64,000 nt of DNA from Vibrio viridaestus. Lineage in GTDB: Bacteria; Pseudomonadota; Gammaproteobacteria; Enterobacterales; Vibrionaceae. The position numbers and the translations under genes were made by a program. The notes beneath the pieces are model-generated. The model ran no database searches and was not told where the DNA came from. It was given only the letters and a program-made list of their open reading frames with translations. How positions within the stretch are numbered: position 1 is the first letter of the stretch; the number at the start of each line of letters is the position of its first letter. The DNA lies in assembly GCF_003856525.1 (NCBI RefSeq), contig NZ_RJVQ01000003.1, positions 248,001 through 312,000 on the forward strand, given 5' to 3'. Of the stretch, positions 18,894 through 28,827 are shown piece after piece.

Positions 18894-19865
18894 TTATTGT
18901 TCTTTAGGAAGGGGCATTAAACGCTCGCCATTAGGAACATAATAGTAAGGCTCCACACTTTCACCATTCGCTACTTTGCGTAATACTGAATAGGTTTCTT
19001 TGCCAATCTCACTGAAATCAACATAGACGTAACCATGAATAAGATTCTCATCGAGTAATGCGTCTTTTGTTGTGACTATGGTACTTGTCGTGACCAGCAT
19101 TTTCACCTTACCTGTAGTAAGTAGATTCTTGTACGGTTCAACGGTCTGTCGGTATAACCCTTCTTCTACAACAGGCCAATGTCCGACGGAAATGACCAAA
19201 TCAGGTCGGATGTTTTTTAGAGCGTATTCGACTTGTGTTAAACCCTTATTGACATCTCCCGAGGTATCTAACGGCGAACGAGGGCATTCATACCAATTAT
19301 TTTCTCCTTCGAGATGCTTGGTTACTGTCTTGTTTTGACTCAAGGATTCTCTTAGAGCTTCGACTCTTTCCTTTAAGTTCGGATGGTAAAGGGCTGTCAT
19401 GATGCATACGATACCACCTTTTGGGTAGAGTTTTTTGGCCAATTCACCGAGTTGGCGACCCAGTGCTTTGTTATCCATACCCACAAACGTTTTGCGTGCG
19501 GACTGATACGCTGAGTTAAAGTCAGAATCAAATGCAATCACAGGAATATTCAGGCTACTTAGGTGCTTAGCAAGAAAATCAGACTTAGTGACGGAAATGG
19601 CTAGTGCGGAGAGAGAATGGTCATGTATTGCCTGTTCTATGGCTATTATTTGGCGTCTTGCGTGGGCAGGGCCGTGTTCGCCAATAAGAACACATTTGTC
19701 ATTATTTTTTGCAGCGGCTTCATTACAGCCTCTCCATGTATCCGTAAAGTTGGCATCATCAAGACTTTTTGCAACAATTCCAAAAGTCTGTCCTTCTGCT
19801 AGGGCGATAGTAGGAGAACTAAAAATAGCTATGGCTAGAAACCATACTCTTATCATCATACACAT
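18894..19865 (-). CDS. lone periplasmic substrate-binding protein (Peripla_BP_4-like)
   Basis: This protein of about 323 residues has a signal peptide (about 1-24, ending ALAEG) and a two-lobed periplasmic binding fold of the sugar-binding type, with motifs such as FGIVAKSLDDANFTDTW and VISVGHWPV. No permease, ATPase or sensor kinase lies next to it, so whether it feeds a transporter or a receptor is open. Three candidate start codons lie close together: ATG 19865, 19859 and 19856. The later two sit at a better distance from a GAG. It runs towards hutI on the same strand and ends about 50 bases before the hut operator. The ligand is not recognised. Confidence 0.75.
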   Translation of the reverse strand: MCMMIRVWFLAIAIFSSPTIALAEGQTFGIVAKSLDDANFTDTWRGCNEAAAKNNDKCVLIGEHGPAHARRQIIAIEQAIHDHSLSALAISVTKSDFLAKHLSSLNIPVIAFDSDFNSAYQSARKTFVGMDNKALGRQLGELAKKLYPKGGIVCIMTALYHPNLKERVEALRESLSQNKTVTKHLEGENNWYECPRSPLDTSGDVNKGLTQVEYALKNIRPDLVISVGHWPVVEEGLYRQTVEPYKNLLTTGKVKMLVTTSTIVTTKDALLDENLIHGYVYVDFSEIGKETYSVLRKVANGESVEPYYYVPNGERLMPLPKEQ

Positions 19866-19945
19866 TGCTCATTATGATTATCCTGAATAAAGCTTAGCTA
19901 AGGTATATTCTGATAAGAGTCTTAATGTTCGAATTGTGATTTATC

Positions 19946-20863
19946 TCATGAGAGTTTTTGTCTGAGACGGTATTTATATCGAGCAAGCATACTTTGGTTA
20001 CCCAAAATACCGCCCTGATGAAGATAAATTAGTGTTTTATCTTGATTGTTTGGCAGCCATTCCTCGAGGCAACGCCACATAATTGGATCGTATAGCAATT
20101 CGAACTCTACTTGCGTTTCTAGTTTGAGTTCATCCCATATGGCGTAATGTTCGTCGTATAGTTTGCCAAAATGATGCTTCTTCTCGAGTGATAAGATCGT
20201 TGGAAAGGTTGTGTCTGGTTTTAGTTCTTTAAACTGGGACTCAAGATATTGGTTATCCCCAACACAGGCGCAGGTCAGAACCTCGACATCATGTTCTTTT
20301 AGTTGGTTATGTAGGAAAATGGCAGTTGTTCCAGTGCCAGAAGGTAATGCGACAACAACATTTTGCAGCTGGTGCAATCTAATAAAATCAAGTAACTCGT
20401 ATGCAAGTGAGTTTATTCCCTCTTCAGCCAGCCCACAGCGAGCACCTTCAGGGATGACAAGGCAGCTTTCGTCCGGTTGCCGAATATCATTGATGAAATC
20501 TTTTGGATGTGTTCCTTTTTCTGCCCGTTGCTGAACTGGAATGACTTTTGCGCCTAGTCCAATAGCACCTTTATAGTTACCGATAGGATGATTAACTAAC
20601 ATTTCGGGAATATGGTCGACGTAAAATTCGAACTCCCAGCCACGTAAATATGCCAGAGCAGCAAACGAGTACAATGAGTTGGCTTGAGGGGAACCATAAC
20701 TAATCAGTGTTTTGATATGAGGTAACGGTTCTTCCATCAACGTCTTTAATTTACGCGCTTTATTCCCTGAAAAATGAGGATGAAGCAAATCATCTCTTTT
20801 TAAGTAAAATGGGAATCCGCGAAAGTTGTGCTCCGTCACTGGGCTGTGGGATAGGGCAATCAT
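19946..20863 (-). CDS. PLP-dependent ACC deaminase / D-cysteine desulfhydrase family protein
   Basis: This 305-residue fold-type II PLP enzyme of the tryptophan-synthase-beta superfamily carries the lysine that should hold PLP in HFSGNKARKLK, and a phosphate-binding glycine loop in ALPSGTGTTAIF. Family members deaminate 1-aminocyclopropane-1-carboxylate or desulfurate D-cysteine; the sequence alone does not tell which. The ATG at 20863 is chosen because AGGAGAG lies about eight bases before it; the frame continues upstream only to a TTG at 20881. It stands alone between the binding protein and fabV. Confidence 0.85.
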   Translation of the reverse strand: MIALSHSPVTEHNFRGFPFYLKRDDLLHPHFSGNKARKLKTLMEEPLPHIKTLISYGSPQANSLYSFAALAYLRGWEFEFYVDHIPEMLVNHPIGNYKGAIGLGAKVIPVQQRAEKGTHPKDFINDIRQPDESCLVIPEGARCGLAEEGINSLAYELLDFIRLHQLQNVVVALPSGTGTTAIFLHNQLKEHDVEVLTCACVGDNQYLESQFKELKPDTTFPTILSLEKKHHFGKLYDEHYAIWDELKLETQVEFELLYDPIMWRCLEEWLPNNQDKTLIYLHQGGILGNQSMLARYKYRLRQKLS

Positions 20864-20919
20864 TGGATACTCTCCTTGCAATACGCGCGTAATATATCAC
20901 AATGATGTCGGAGATAATT

Positions 20920-20934
20920 TGACTTCTGAAGTCA
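20920..20934. repeat. 15-base perfect palindrome, operator-like
   Basis: TGACTTC-T-GAAGTCA is a perfect inverted repeat with a one-base centre. It lies 57 bases upstream of the PLP-enzyme start and three bases before the tiny frame at 20937. It may be a regulator-binding site; no regulator is identified. Confidence 0.45.
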
Positions 20935-20936
20935 CA

Positions 20937-21035
20937 ATGTCGAAAATTTTAGAACGAAATCAGCAGGAATTGGATGGGACGTGGGCTCCTAGAAAAAGAA
21001 AACCCAGCACTAAAAGTTGTGCTGGGCATAAATAG
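20937..21035 (+). pseudogene. tiny frame, possible phage tail-completion (gpS-like) remnant
   Basis: This 32-codon frame contains ERNQQELDGTWAPRKRK, which recalls the Q-x-x-x-DG-x-x-W-x-PRK pattern of phage virion-morphogenesis/tail-completion proteins. Those are about 150 residues long, so this would be a fragment. Its 3' half overlaps a hairpin. It could equally be chance. Confidence 0.2.
21003..21026 (-). terminator. orphan intrinsic terminator, reverse strand
   Basis: CCCAGCAC / GTGCTGGG has an eight-base loop and is followed on the reverse strand by TTTTCTTTTTCT. No reverse-strand gene is seen between here and fabV, so what it terminates is unclear. Confidence 0.6.
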
Positions 21036-21302
21036 GAGTTAACAAGAAAAAGCAGCGTAAACAAGTAAACTGTATGTTGGCAAACAAACATGTAGTTTTA
21101 CCGTTAACGTGTACTTATTCAGACGGCCTTCATCGGAAATAGTTCCAAAAAGTTTTAAATATTTTTTATTAGGATAAAAATTGAACGATTAAAGTGCGCA
21201 AGAACTCTTACCTGTTCGCTTTTTTGTTAGAAATTACATAAATAAGATGAGTTTTATGTTGGAAACTTTTATCCTAGCGAGGTTTTTTAAAGGAAGTTGA
21301 AT

Positions 21303-22505
21303 ATGATCATCAAACCTAAAATCCGTGGATTCATTTGTACAACGACGCACCCAGTGGGTTGTGAAGCGAATATCAAAGAGCAAATCGAATATACCAAAGC
21401 GAAAGGTAAAATCGAGAATGCGCCTAAGCGTGTTCTGGTTGTAGGCGCATCAAGCGGCTATGGCATGTCATCTCGCATCGCAGCTGCATTTGGCGGTGGC
21501 GCTTCAACTATCGGCGTATTTTTTGAAAAGCCAGGTACCGAGAAAAAACCGGGTACAGCTGGTTTCTACAACGCGGCAGCGTTTGAAAAATTAGCGCATG
21601 AAGAAGGTCTTTATGCGAAAAGTATCAACGGCGATGCTTTTTCTCACGAAGCAAAACAGAAAGCCATTGAACTGATTAAAGAAGATCTAGGTCAAATTGA
21701 TCTTATTGTTTACTCACTGGCTTCTCCAGTTCGTAAACTACCTGATTCAGGTGAGTTGATTCGTTCTTCTCTAAAACCAATTGGTGAAACCTACACTTCA
21801 ACTGCTGTTGACACTAACCGTGACGTGATTATCGAAGCGAGTGTTGAACCTGCAACAGAACAGGAAATCGAAGATACTGTTACTGTTATGGGTGGACAAG
21901 ATTGGGAACTGTGGGTAAATGCACTGGATGAAGCTGGTGTACTTGCTGAAGGTTGTCGCACTGTGGCTTATAGCTACATTGGTACTGAGCTAACTTGGCC
22001 AATTTACTGGGAAGGTGCGCTTGGTCGTGCAAAAATGGACCTAGACCGCGCAGCTACTGAGCTTAACAATAAGCTTGGTGAGAAGGGTGGTTCAGCGAAT
22101 GTTGCTGTTCTCAAGTCAGTAGTGACTCAGGCAAGTTCTGCGATCCCTGTTATGCCTCTTTATATCGCGATGGTGTTTAAGAAAATGCGTGAAGAAGGCA
22201 TTCACGAAGGTTGTATGGAGCAAATTTATCGTTTGTTCAGCGAACGTATGTATCGTGCAGACCAATCGGCTCCTGCTGTAGATGATAAAAATCGTCTACG
22301 TTTGGATGACTTGGAACTCAGAGATGATATTCAGGCTCATTGTCAGAATCTTTGGCCTCAAATCACTACTGAAAACCTACGTGAACTGACTGACTACGAT
22401 GCATACAAACAGGAATTTTTAAAACTGTTTGGTTTTGGCATTGATGGTGTGGATTATGAAGCGGACGTCAACCCAGAAGTTAAATTTGATGTAATTGATT
22501 TATAA
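21303..22505 (+). CDS. fabV: enoyl-ACP reductase, FabV type
   Basis: This 400-residue NADH-dependent enzyme does the last reduction of each fatty-acid elongation cycle. FabV was first described in Vibrio cholerae and is known for triclosan tolerance. The sequence shows the N-terminal [15 protein letters not shown], the cofactor loop [17 protein letters not shown] and the catalytic Tyr-x8-Lys in [11 protein letters not shown]. Start ATG 21303 has AAAGGAAG seven bases upstream; a TTG two codons earlier is unlikely. It is monocistronic and ends at a strong bidirectional terminator. Confidence 0.96.
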   Translation: MIIKPKIRGFICTTTHPVGCEANIKEQIEYTKAKGKIENAPKRVLVVGASSGYGMSSRIAAAFGGGASTIGVFFEKPGTEKKPGTAGFYNAAAFEKLAHEEGLYAKSINGDAFSHEAKQKAIELIKEDLGQIDLIVYSLASPVRKLPDSGELIRSSLKPIGETYTSTAVDTNRDVIIEASVEPATEQEIEDTVTVMGGQDWELWVNALDEAGVLAEGCRTVAYSYIGTELTWPIYWEGALGRAKMDLDRAATELNNKLGEKGGSANVAVLKSVVTQASSAIPVMPLYIAMVFKKMREEGIHEGCMEQIYRLFSERMYRADQSAPAVDDKNRLRLDDLELRDDIQAHCQNLWPQITTENLRELTDYDAYKQEFLKLFGFGIDGVDYEADVNPEVKFDVIDL

Positions 22506-22521
22506 TCAGACAATGTTATTG

Positions 22522-22548
22522 AAAAAGGCGCCGAATGGCGCCTTTTTT
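22522..22548. terminator. bidirectional terminator after fabV
   Basis: AAAAAGGCGCC / GGCGCCTTTTT has a GAAT loop and T/A runs on both sides. It lies between convergent fabV and the ybjL-like gene. Confidence 0.9.
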
Positions 22549-22575
22549 ATTATTATCAGTCAAAAAATACAGATG

Positions 22576-24258
22576 TTAGGTAAGAAGAATCATAACTGTG
22601 CCAGCCAGAGTCATTAAAATATTGGCAATAGTATAAGTCCCAGCGTACCCAAGTGCTGGTATGGTGGACTTCGCGTAATCGTTAACGATATCCATTGCTG
22701 GTGCACAAGTTCTGGCTCCAATGATTGCGCCAAACAAAAGCGCTCGGTTCATTTTTAGAACATAGGCTCCGACAAGATAGGCAAAAAATACCGGGACCAC
22801 ACTGACTAACAACGCAAGACCGATTATTTGAATACCAATTTCAGAGAGATGCTCAAACATTTTTCCACCGGCACTCAAGCCGATACCCACCATGAAAAAC
22901 ATCAGGCCCAAATCTTTGACCATATTTAAAGCACCCTGAGGAACATAGCCGAAAGTAGGGTGGTTCGCTCTAAGATAACCAAGCATAATTCCTGACAGAA
23001 GCAGTCCAACAGCATTACCCAAGCCAAATGATACATGACCAAACGTCATGGTAATAAGACCGAGTAATATTCCCAGAATGAAGAAACCACAAAATGCGAG
23101 TAAATCGGCAACCTGACTATGGATAGAGATAAAACCGATCTTTTCTGCCAGTCCTTTGATGCGCGTTCTTTCACCACTAACCTGAAGTACGTCACCTTTG
23201 GCCAGAACAATATCGAGGTCCATAGGCATTTCGATTTGCGCACGGGTTACCCGGTTTAAAAAACAGCCGTATTCTGACAAGTTAAGATCGGAGAGACGTT
23301 TTCCAACGATGCTGTCACTTTTGACCACGATCTCTTCATCAGAAATTCTAAGGTCGAGTAAGTTTCGATCAAAGACCTCTTTACCGTTACGAAAGCTTGG
23401 GTCGAGCCTCGCGTGACTGTCTGGAAATCCCATTAGTGCTATTTCATCACCTTCTTGAAGAATGGCATCGCCATCAGGGTGGGCAAGAATGCCATTACGT
23501 CTGATACGCTCTATGTAGCAACCTGTCTGACGATAAATACCCAATTCTCTAAGGTTTCGGCCATCTATCCAATCTGTCAGTTCTTTACCGACACGGTAGG
23601 CTCTAATAATGGGGAGGTAGACTTTTCTTTGCCCGTTCCCACCTAAGCCACGTTCGCGAGCGATACGCTGAGCTGAATCAGATAAGTTTTCTTTTTGCAG
23701 CTTTGGTAGCAACTTGGCGAAAATGATCATACTGATTAGTCCAATCAGGTAAGCCATCGCGTAACCAACCGATACGTTTTCCAGCACAATGCTCAGGTTC
23801 ATATTGTGAGGAATATTGGCTAGACCAGAATTGAGAGCATCCTGAGCACCGACAAGTACGGGTGTCGAAGTTAACGCCCCAGCCATCATCCCGGCAGACA
23901 GACCGTAATCAAGATGGAGTAGCTGTCCACCAAAGTAGGCAATGAGATTAGCGAAAAGAAGTACAACGAGACTTAAAACAAGATAATGTTTTCCATCACG
24001 GAAAAATATACCGAAGAAGTTGGGTCCAGCCTCTATACCTACAGCGTAGATAAAAAGCATAAAGCCAATGGTGAGGGCTTCTGGATTGAATGAAAAGCCT
24101 AAATGTCCCATGACAAGGGCTGTCATAAGAACCCCAATTGAGTTTCCAAACTGGAAACTACCGATTCGAATTTTTGCTATCGCCAAGCCAATACCAAGGA
24201 CAACAAAGATTAATAAAATCGGATTTTGATCTAGCAAACTAACGACGTCTATATTCAC
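22576..24258 (-). CDS. ybjL: aspartate:alanine exchanger family transporter (YbjL-like)
   Basis: This 560-residue inner-membrane protein of the AAE family has two blocks of membrane segments (about 10-185 and 385-560) flanking two cytoplasmic RCK-C/TrkA-C domains (about 205-290 and 295-375, with [17 protein letters not shown] and [10 protein letters not shown]). Repeated glycine-rich stretches such as [19 protein letters not shown] and [16 protein letters not shown] are typical. The length equals E. coli YbjL (561). Its substrate is not established. grxA lies upstream on the same strand, as the two genes also lie close together in E. coli, but a terminator stands between them. Confidence 0.9.
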   Translation of the reverse strand: MNIDVVSLLDQNPILLIFVVLGIGLAIAKIRIGSFQFGNSIGVLMTALVMGHLGFSFNPEALTIGFMLFIYAVGIEAGPNFFGIFFRDGKHYLVLSLVVLLFANLIAYFGGQLLHLDYGLSAGMMAGALTSTPVLVGAQDALNSGLANIPHNMNLSIVLENVSVGYAMAYLIGLISMIIFAKLLPKLQKENLSDSAQRIARERGLGGNGQRKVYLPIIRAYRVGKELTDWIDGRNLRELGIYRQTGCYIERIRRNGILAHPDGDAILQEGDEIALMGFPDSHARLDPSFRNGKEVFDRNLLDLRISDEEIVVKSDSIVGKRLSDLNLSEYGCFLNRVTRAQIEMPMDLDIVLAKGDVLQVSGERTRIKGLAEKIGFISIHSQVADLLAFCGFFILGILLGLITMTFGHVSFGLGNAVGLLLSGIMLGYLRANHPTFGYVPQGALNMVKDLGLMFFMVGIGLSAGGKMFEHLSEIGIQIIGLALLVSVVPVFFAYLVGAYVLKMNRALLFGAIIGARTCAPAMDIVNDYAKSTIPALGYAGTYTIANILMTLAGTVMILLT

Positions 24259-24372
24259 GGCAAACTCTAATTAACTATGCCAAAAAGTAATGTAATTGCC
24301 GAATAATTGTATAGTAAATAATAAAAAATATAACGGTAAATTTTATAAATTCACGATTTTTTAATAGAGAAT

Positions 24373-24399
24373 AAAAAAACCCGCAGTGTGCGGGTTTTT
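24373..24399. terminator. terminator after grxA
   Basis: AAACCCGCA / TGCGGGTTT has a GTG loop, A7 on the left and TTTTT on the right. On the reverse strand it follows the grxA stop by about 20 bases and is followed by seven T. Confidence 0.9.
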
Positions 24400-24421
24400 A
24401 GAAGCTTAATTTGATTTAATA

Positions 24422-24685
24422 TTAATCAAATAGGCCTAAGTTTTCTTTCGCGTAAGCTTCAAATTCAGTACATCCACCGATGTGCTCTTGGTCTAAGAAA
24501 ATTTGTGGAACTGTTTCTACAGGTTTACCAACCGTTTTCTCTAAATCTGCTTTGCTGATGCCTTCTGCCTGGATATCAACGTAACGATAGTTAAAATCAT
24601 CACGTTTTTCTTTAAGAGTTTCGGCATGCTCTTTTGCACGAACGCAGAATGGACAGCCGGGACGACCAAATATCACTACAAACAT
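24422..24685 (-). CDS. grxA: glutaredoxin 1
   Basis: This 87-residue cytoplasmic dithiol glutaredoxin uses glutathione to reduce disulfides, including those of ribonucleotide reductase. The active site is GRPGCPFCVRAKE (CPFC at about residues 11-14), with the conserved TVPQIFLDQEHIGGCTE (cis-Pro and GG) near the C-terminus. The length matches E. coli Grx1 (85). ATG 24685 is chosen because AAGGAGAAAG lies just before it; upstream in-frame codons lack a ribosome site. It has its own terminator. Confidence 0.96.
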   Translation of the reverse strand: MFVVIFGRPGCPFCVRAKEHAETLKEKRDDFNYRYVDIQAEGISKADLEKTVGKPVETVPQIFLDQEHIGGCTEFEAYAKENLGLFD

Positions 24686-24973
24686 ATCTTTCTCCTTATT
24701 TTCTATAAATACATATTGCACGAATTAGTTGAGAAAATAAAGCAGCAAGCACCTCTTGCTTTAATAGATAAAATCTATTGATTAGATTCCCATCAATTCT
24801 GATACATCATTCTTGATGAAATAGAAAAGTGGTTTCTTTCTATCCTGTGAGCATGCGCAATATCTAGCAATTATATTGCGCTAAGTTTGAAGCAAATTGT
24901 AATGAATCAAATAAATATTTCGTAATAGGGTTCAAGATTTAAAAAAAAGTATCAGAGGTAGGAGTGTAAAGTC

Positions 24974-26215
24974 ATGTTCCAGTTTATGACCTCAACGAAA
25001 ATTTGCTTCGGTGAAGGTGTTCTTGAACAATCACTGTCAATAATAAATCAATATGGCTACAGTGTGCTACTCGTTTCAGGAAAAGACCCTTCTCGCTTTA
25101 ATATCGTTGTTGAGTATCTTAAAGCGCAAAAGATGCATTACCAGCATGTCGGAATATCGGGTGAGCCATACATCAAAGTCGTGGAGGAAATTGCACAGAG
25201 AGCGAGACTCTTTAAGCCTGATGTTGTAGTGGCAATTGGCGGGGGCAGTGTTATCGACACTGGTAAAGCTTTAGCCGCGCTGATTCCCAATAAGGGTAAT
25301 CTTTATGATTATGTTGAGGCTGTCGGGAGGAGAGTTCCTTTAAAAGCGAAACCTCTGCCATTTATTGCTATCCCCACTACCGCCGCGACTGGTTCTGAAG
25401 TCACTAAGAATGCGGTGTTAAAATCCGGGCAAGACAAAATCAAAGTCAGTCTCCGTGGGCCAGAAATGCTACCTGACGTGGCGCTAATCGATCCCTCGTT
25501 AACCTATGGAATGGATCCCTACAAATCGTCTCGTGGCGCAATGGATGCTTTTGTTCATCTTATGGAAGCGTATGTGTGCGGTGAGCCTAATCCTATTACG
25601 GACATGATATGTGAAGAGGGGTTGAAAAGGATCAGGACGTCGATAGTTGCTGCTTGTTTGCACGATGATCATGCTGCGAGAAGCGATATCTCTTTCGCTG
25701 CAATGCTCGGCGGCATGGCTTTAAGTAATGCTAAATTAGGTGCTGCACACGGACTGGCGTCAGCTCTGGGTGGAAAATTGGACGCGCCGCATGCGGTTAT
25801 TACTGCGCGACTCGCTCCACACGTCATGCAAGAGAACATCAATGCTGCTCGTGAGCAGGGGCGCAAAGACATTCTAAAGCGATATATGAAGCTGGCTCAA
25901 ATTCTCACTGGTAGAAAGCATACTCACGTTGAAGATTCCGTTCTCTGGGTTAACATGATGCTTAATCAATTACCCATACCCGATCTGGGAGACTTTGGTG
26001 TCTGTAAGACCTCGTTTGAGGATGTAGCAGATGACGCATTAGTCTCCTTTTCTATAAAGGGAAATCCTATTCCTTTAACCAAAGAAAGACTGATGTTGAT
26101 ATTGGATCAGGTTTGCTCTTGTGATGGTAACTGTCATGACGAGGTTACGGAGCAATACAACGAAGTAGAGTACATATCCGACCCGACACTGGTGCATGGA
26201 GCGAGTACAGAATAA
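24974..26215 (+). CDS. iron-containing alcohol dehydrogenase
   Basis: This 413-residue group III (Fe-ADH) enzyme is an NAD(P)-dependent oxidoreductase for alcohols or aldehydes. The cofactor motif GGGSVIDTGKA is near residue 89. The four metal ligands are D191 and H195 (MDAFVHLMEAY), H259 (GAAHGLASALGG) and H273 (DAPHAV). The C-terminal tail has extra cysteines (DQVCSCDGNC). The substrate is not predictable. Start ATG 24974 has AGGAGTG upstream. It is monocistronic and ends at a bidirectional hairpin facing hexR. Confidence 0.9.
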   Translation: MFQFMTSTKICFGEGVLEQSLSIINQYGYSVLLVSGKDPSRFNIVVEYLKAQKMHYQHVGISGEPYIKVVEEIAQRARLFKPDVVVAIGGGSVIDTGKALAALIPNKGNLYDYVEAVGRRVPLKAKPLPFIAIPTTAATGSEVTKNAVLKSGQDKIKVSLRGPEMLPDVALIDPSLTYGMDPYKSSRGAMDAFVHLMEAYVCGEPNPITDMICEEGLKRIRTSIVAACLHDDHAARSDISFAAMLGGMALSNAKLGAAHGLASALGGKLDAPHAVITARLAPHVMQENINAAREQGRKDILKRYMKLAQILTGRKHTHVEDSVLWVNMMLNQLPIPDLGDFGVCKTSFEDVADDALVSFSIKGNPIPLTKERLMLILDQVCSCDGNCHDEVTEQYNEVEYISDPTLVHGASTE

Positions 26216-26232
26216 GCTGAGCATAAAATAAA

Positions 26233-26256
26233 AAAAGGAGGCTTGAGCCTCCTTTT
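26233..26256. terminator. bidirectional terminator between Fe-ADH and hexR
   Basis: AAAAGGAGGC / GCCTCCTTTT has a TTGA loop and lies between the two convergent stop codons. Confidence 0.9.
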
Positions 26257-26263
26257 CGATTTC

Positions 26264-27118
26264 TTAAAGCTGGGGAAGTTTATCGTAACGCGAATCTTTC
26301 AACGCATCTTTAACGCGTTTTAAATTATCACGGAAACCACTACCTCGGCGTAACGTAAATCCAGTCGCTAACACGTCAATGACCGTCATCTGTACAACTC
26401 GGCTTGCCATTGGCATGTATACATCAGTATCTTCTGGAACGTCCAAACAGATAGATAATGAACTGCATTGATCTAGTGGAGAATCCTTCGCTGTAATCGC
26501 AATAACAGTAGCGCCATTCTGACGAGCTAAGTTAGCTATTTCGACCTGGCTTTTTGTTCTACCTGTGTGAGAAATGAGAACAATCACGTCATTGTCTGTA
26601 CAGTTGATACAACTCATACGCTGCATCACTATGTCTTCAAAACACGAAATTGGAATATTAAAGCGGATAAATTTGTTTTGAGCGTCACGTGCAACAGCGG
26701 AAGAGGCGCCCAAACCAAAAAACGAAATACGCTTTGCTTGAGTCAAAAGGTCAACTGCACGATTAATCTGAATTGGGTCGAGACTATTTTTGGCAACATC
26801 CAGGCACGCCATAGTCGATTCAAATATCTTATGTGTGTAAGCGTCAGGACCATCATCTTCTTCGACATTACGGTTCACATAAGGTGTTCCATTGGCTAAG
26901 CTTTGAGCCAAATGCAGTTTAAAATCTGGGAAGCCTTTTGTATCGAGACGGCGACAGAAACGGTTTACTGTGGGCTCACTGACATCGGCCATCTTTGCAA
27001 GCGTCGCAATACTTGAATGAATTGCTGTTTGCGGTGAAGCCATAATTACTTCAGCAACCTTACGTTCCGACTTGCTAAAATTTTCTAAGTTATTTTGAAT
27101 CTTTTCTAATGTATTCAT
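26264..27118 (-). CDS. hexR: HexR, RpiR-family regulator of central carbon metabolism
   Basis: This 284-residue cytoplasmic DNA-binding protein controls Entner-Doudoroff, pentose phosphate and gluconeogenic genes in gamma-proteobacteria, with 2-keto-3-deoxy-6-phosphogluconate as the known effector. Residues 1-77 form the RpiR helix-turn-helix (MADVSEPTVNRFCRRLDTKG), and about 120-260 the SIS sugar-phosphate domain (FFGLGASSAVARDAQNKF, LISHTGRTKSQVEIA). It follows E. coli HexR closely across its length. ATG 27118 (MNTLEKIQ) is preferred; the longer frame begins at TTG. It is monocistronic here; zwf, pgl and edd are not in the window. Confidence 0.95.
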   Translation of the reverse strand: MNTLEKIQNNLENFSKSERKVAEVIMASPQTAIHSSIATLAKMADVSEPTVNRFCRRLDTKGFPDFKLHLAQSLANGTPYVNRNVEEDDGPDAYTHKIFESTMACLDVAKNSLDPIQINRAVDLLTQAKRISFFGLGASSAVARDAQNKFIRFNIPISCFEDIVMQRMSCINCTDNDVIVLISHTGRTKSQVEIANLARQNGATVIAITAKDSPLDQCSSLSICLDVPEDTDVYMPMASRVVQMTVIDVLATGFTLRRGSGFRDNLKRVKDALKDSRYDKLPQL

Positions 27119-27632
27119 AGTGTTCACACGAGGTTGTTCGATGGCCAAGTTAAAATTAACTGAAAAAAGGGAATGCCCCTTAAAATGATCTAAGCCTACG
27201 CTTACCAGCAGTATAAACCTAAGTCATCGCATTTCTGTAGTACTTCAAAATACCAAATGATAAGAATATGACAAGCCTCAAACTAAATTTCAAAAATGTT
27301 GGGCTACTTTCGAAAATTTAGTCAAATTTGGACAATATCGATAGATTCTGAAATCAACATTACAAATTAGAGAAATTATCTTACATAGATAGATGAAATT
27401 CTAAACATTCATATGGGCTATTAATATACTCTCGCAATTGAGATTTTATGAATGTTATGAGATAGATGAACCTTACATGAAGTTGGCTGTAAATAAAAAC
27501 GTAACTTTTTATTGCCACTGGACAAATGACTAAGATCCAAACGTTATTGGATTTGGGTCTTTATCCTGCTCATGACAAATTCCCTGAAGCCGCTCTATTT
27601 TAAGAGTGGCTTAGGTTAGTTTACACAGTACA
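27119..27632. other. intergenic region upstream of hexR, no gene seen
   Basis: About 510 AT-rich bases lie between hexR and the HDOD gene. No convincing frame and no match to the HexR consensus (TGTAATTAAATTACA-like) was found. A hairpin at 27587-27612 (AAGCCGCTCT / AGAGTGGCTT with one G-T pair) lies just past the HDOD stop; it lacks a T run, so it is a poor terminator. Confidence 0.45.
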
Positions 27633-28592
27633 TCAAAAGCCAGATGAATTCACAACGTCTGAGACCAGTGCGTCAAATTCGTGTGTTGCTTTGCTACTCA
27701 AATCGTAGAGCACTTGAGCACCATCGACACTTAACTCAAGCTCTGGCTCGTCTATATCTTCGTCTTGTTTTCTTGCCAATAAAAGATAATAGGCGAGTTG
27801 GGCTATCTCAAGATATGAAATACTATGGCCTTGTTGGGTGATTGACTGATTACTAGCCACTTCTTGAAAGTCAGTATCAAAACCCCAGCATTTGAGCACA
27901 TGTAAGCTAATATCAGAACACTTTGTTTCGAAAATACGCAACGCCATGTTCTTTTCGATATAGTTTCCGCGGTCAAGGAACATTTGGTATTCACTAAGCA
28001 AACAAAATAAACCGATATCTGCTAACAGTCCTACCAAAAGTGCTTTGTCCGGTTCAAGGTAATCGTATTTATTGCTATTAATTTCCTTGAAACGCTTAGC
28101 GATGAGTACCATCGTTGCCCCAAGTTCTCTTGAATTTATGGCACTTTGTCTGAGAATTTGTTTGCAACTGTTTTCCAGATTGATGGAATACTTTAATTGC
28201 TCGATTGATTGAGCAGTAACAATATCTCTAACACGTAAAATCCCCAGCCTAGATACCGCTGAGTTTACGTCAGAAAAAACAATGTTGCGTCGATTGAAAA
28301 TGACTGAGTTAGCTACTCTTAATACGACGGCTGTTAGGCTAGGGTCATTGAGCAAGCATTCGGAAACATCAACAATAGTCGTGTTGTCTTCGGTGCATAG
28401 GCGCTGAATTTCCAAAACGACGTTAGGAATAGGGGGCAGCACTATTTTGCCATTCTCTAGAGAGCTGTCGACCATATGACAAAAGTCATTTTCGACAGAA
28501 CCAAACATATCTTGTTGGTGCATAGGTGTCCAAAAAAAAGAAACGTGATCCATAGTAGATGTCTTTGATTCGCATGTACTAATATTATTCAT
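27633..28592 (-). CDS. HDOD domain protein
   Basis: This 319-residue cytoplasmic protein has an HDOD domain across about residues 45-250, a degenerate HD-phosphohydrolase fold linked to signalling. It begins with the typical LPPIPNVVLEIQRLC and the DPSLTAVVLRVANS helix pair. The metal-binding HD residues are absent, so it should be a binding or scaffold module rather than an enzyme. No other domain is recognised at either end. It is divergent from tfoX with about 235 bases between them. Start ATG 28592 has AGGAT upstream. Confidence 0.85.
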   Translation of the reverse strand: MNNISTCESKTSTMDHVSFFWTPMHQQDMFGSVENDFCHMVDSSLENGKIVLPPIPNVVLEIQRLCTEDNTTIVDVSECLLNDPSLTAVVLRVANSVIFNRRNIVFSDVNSAVSRLGILRVRDIVTAQSIEQLKYSINLENSCKQILRQSAINSRELGATMVLIAKRFKEINSNKYDYLEPDKALLVGLLADIGLFCLLSEYQMFLDRGNYIEKNMALRIFETKCSDISLHVLKCWGFDTDFQEVASNQSITQQGHSISYLEIAQLAYYLLLARKQDEDIDEPELELSVDGAQVLYDLSSKATHEFDALVSDVVNSSGF

Positions 28593-28827
28593 GGCTTTAT
28601 CCTATGCTGCAATATTTTGTCTCAATTAAATGACAATTTTTTGGCGTGCTAAATGAAATATGAGAGATTTTTCGCATAAATACGAAAATATCATTCCTGA
28701 GTTGATGACAAAGTCGCCAGTCTCATATGGCTTACACCTAATTTGCATTTGAATGTTCTAATATTCACCAAAATTATTAAATGGTTATGAAAGATTATTA
28801 TAAATTAAATAAAGGTGTATTAGTCCA

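Larger units (their letters stand above)
20864..21302. other. intergenic region with palindrome, hairpin and tiny frame
   Basis: About 440 bases separate the divergent PLP-enzyme gene and fabV. The region holds a 15-base palindrome at 20920-20934, a 32-codon frame at 20937-21035 and a terminator-like hairpin at 21003-21026 (all listed). The rest is an AT-rich leader before fabV in which I see no gene. Confidence 0.5.

Noticed and set aside
26264-27118. HexR autoregulatory site in the hexR upstream gap
   Set aside because: No stretch close to the known palindrome was found.
27587-27612. Terminator after the HDOD gene
   Set aside because: The stem contains a G-T pair and neither strand has a T run; kept only as a note.
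28593-28827. c-di-GMP-I riboswitch before the tfoX-family gene
   Set aside because: The conserved core sequences of the GEMM motif are absent.
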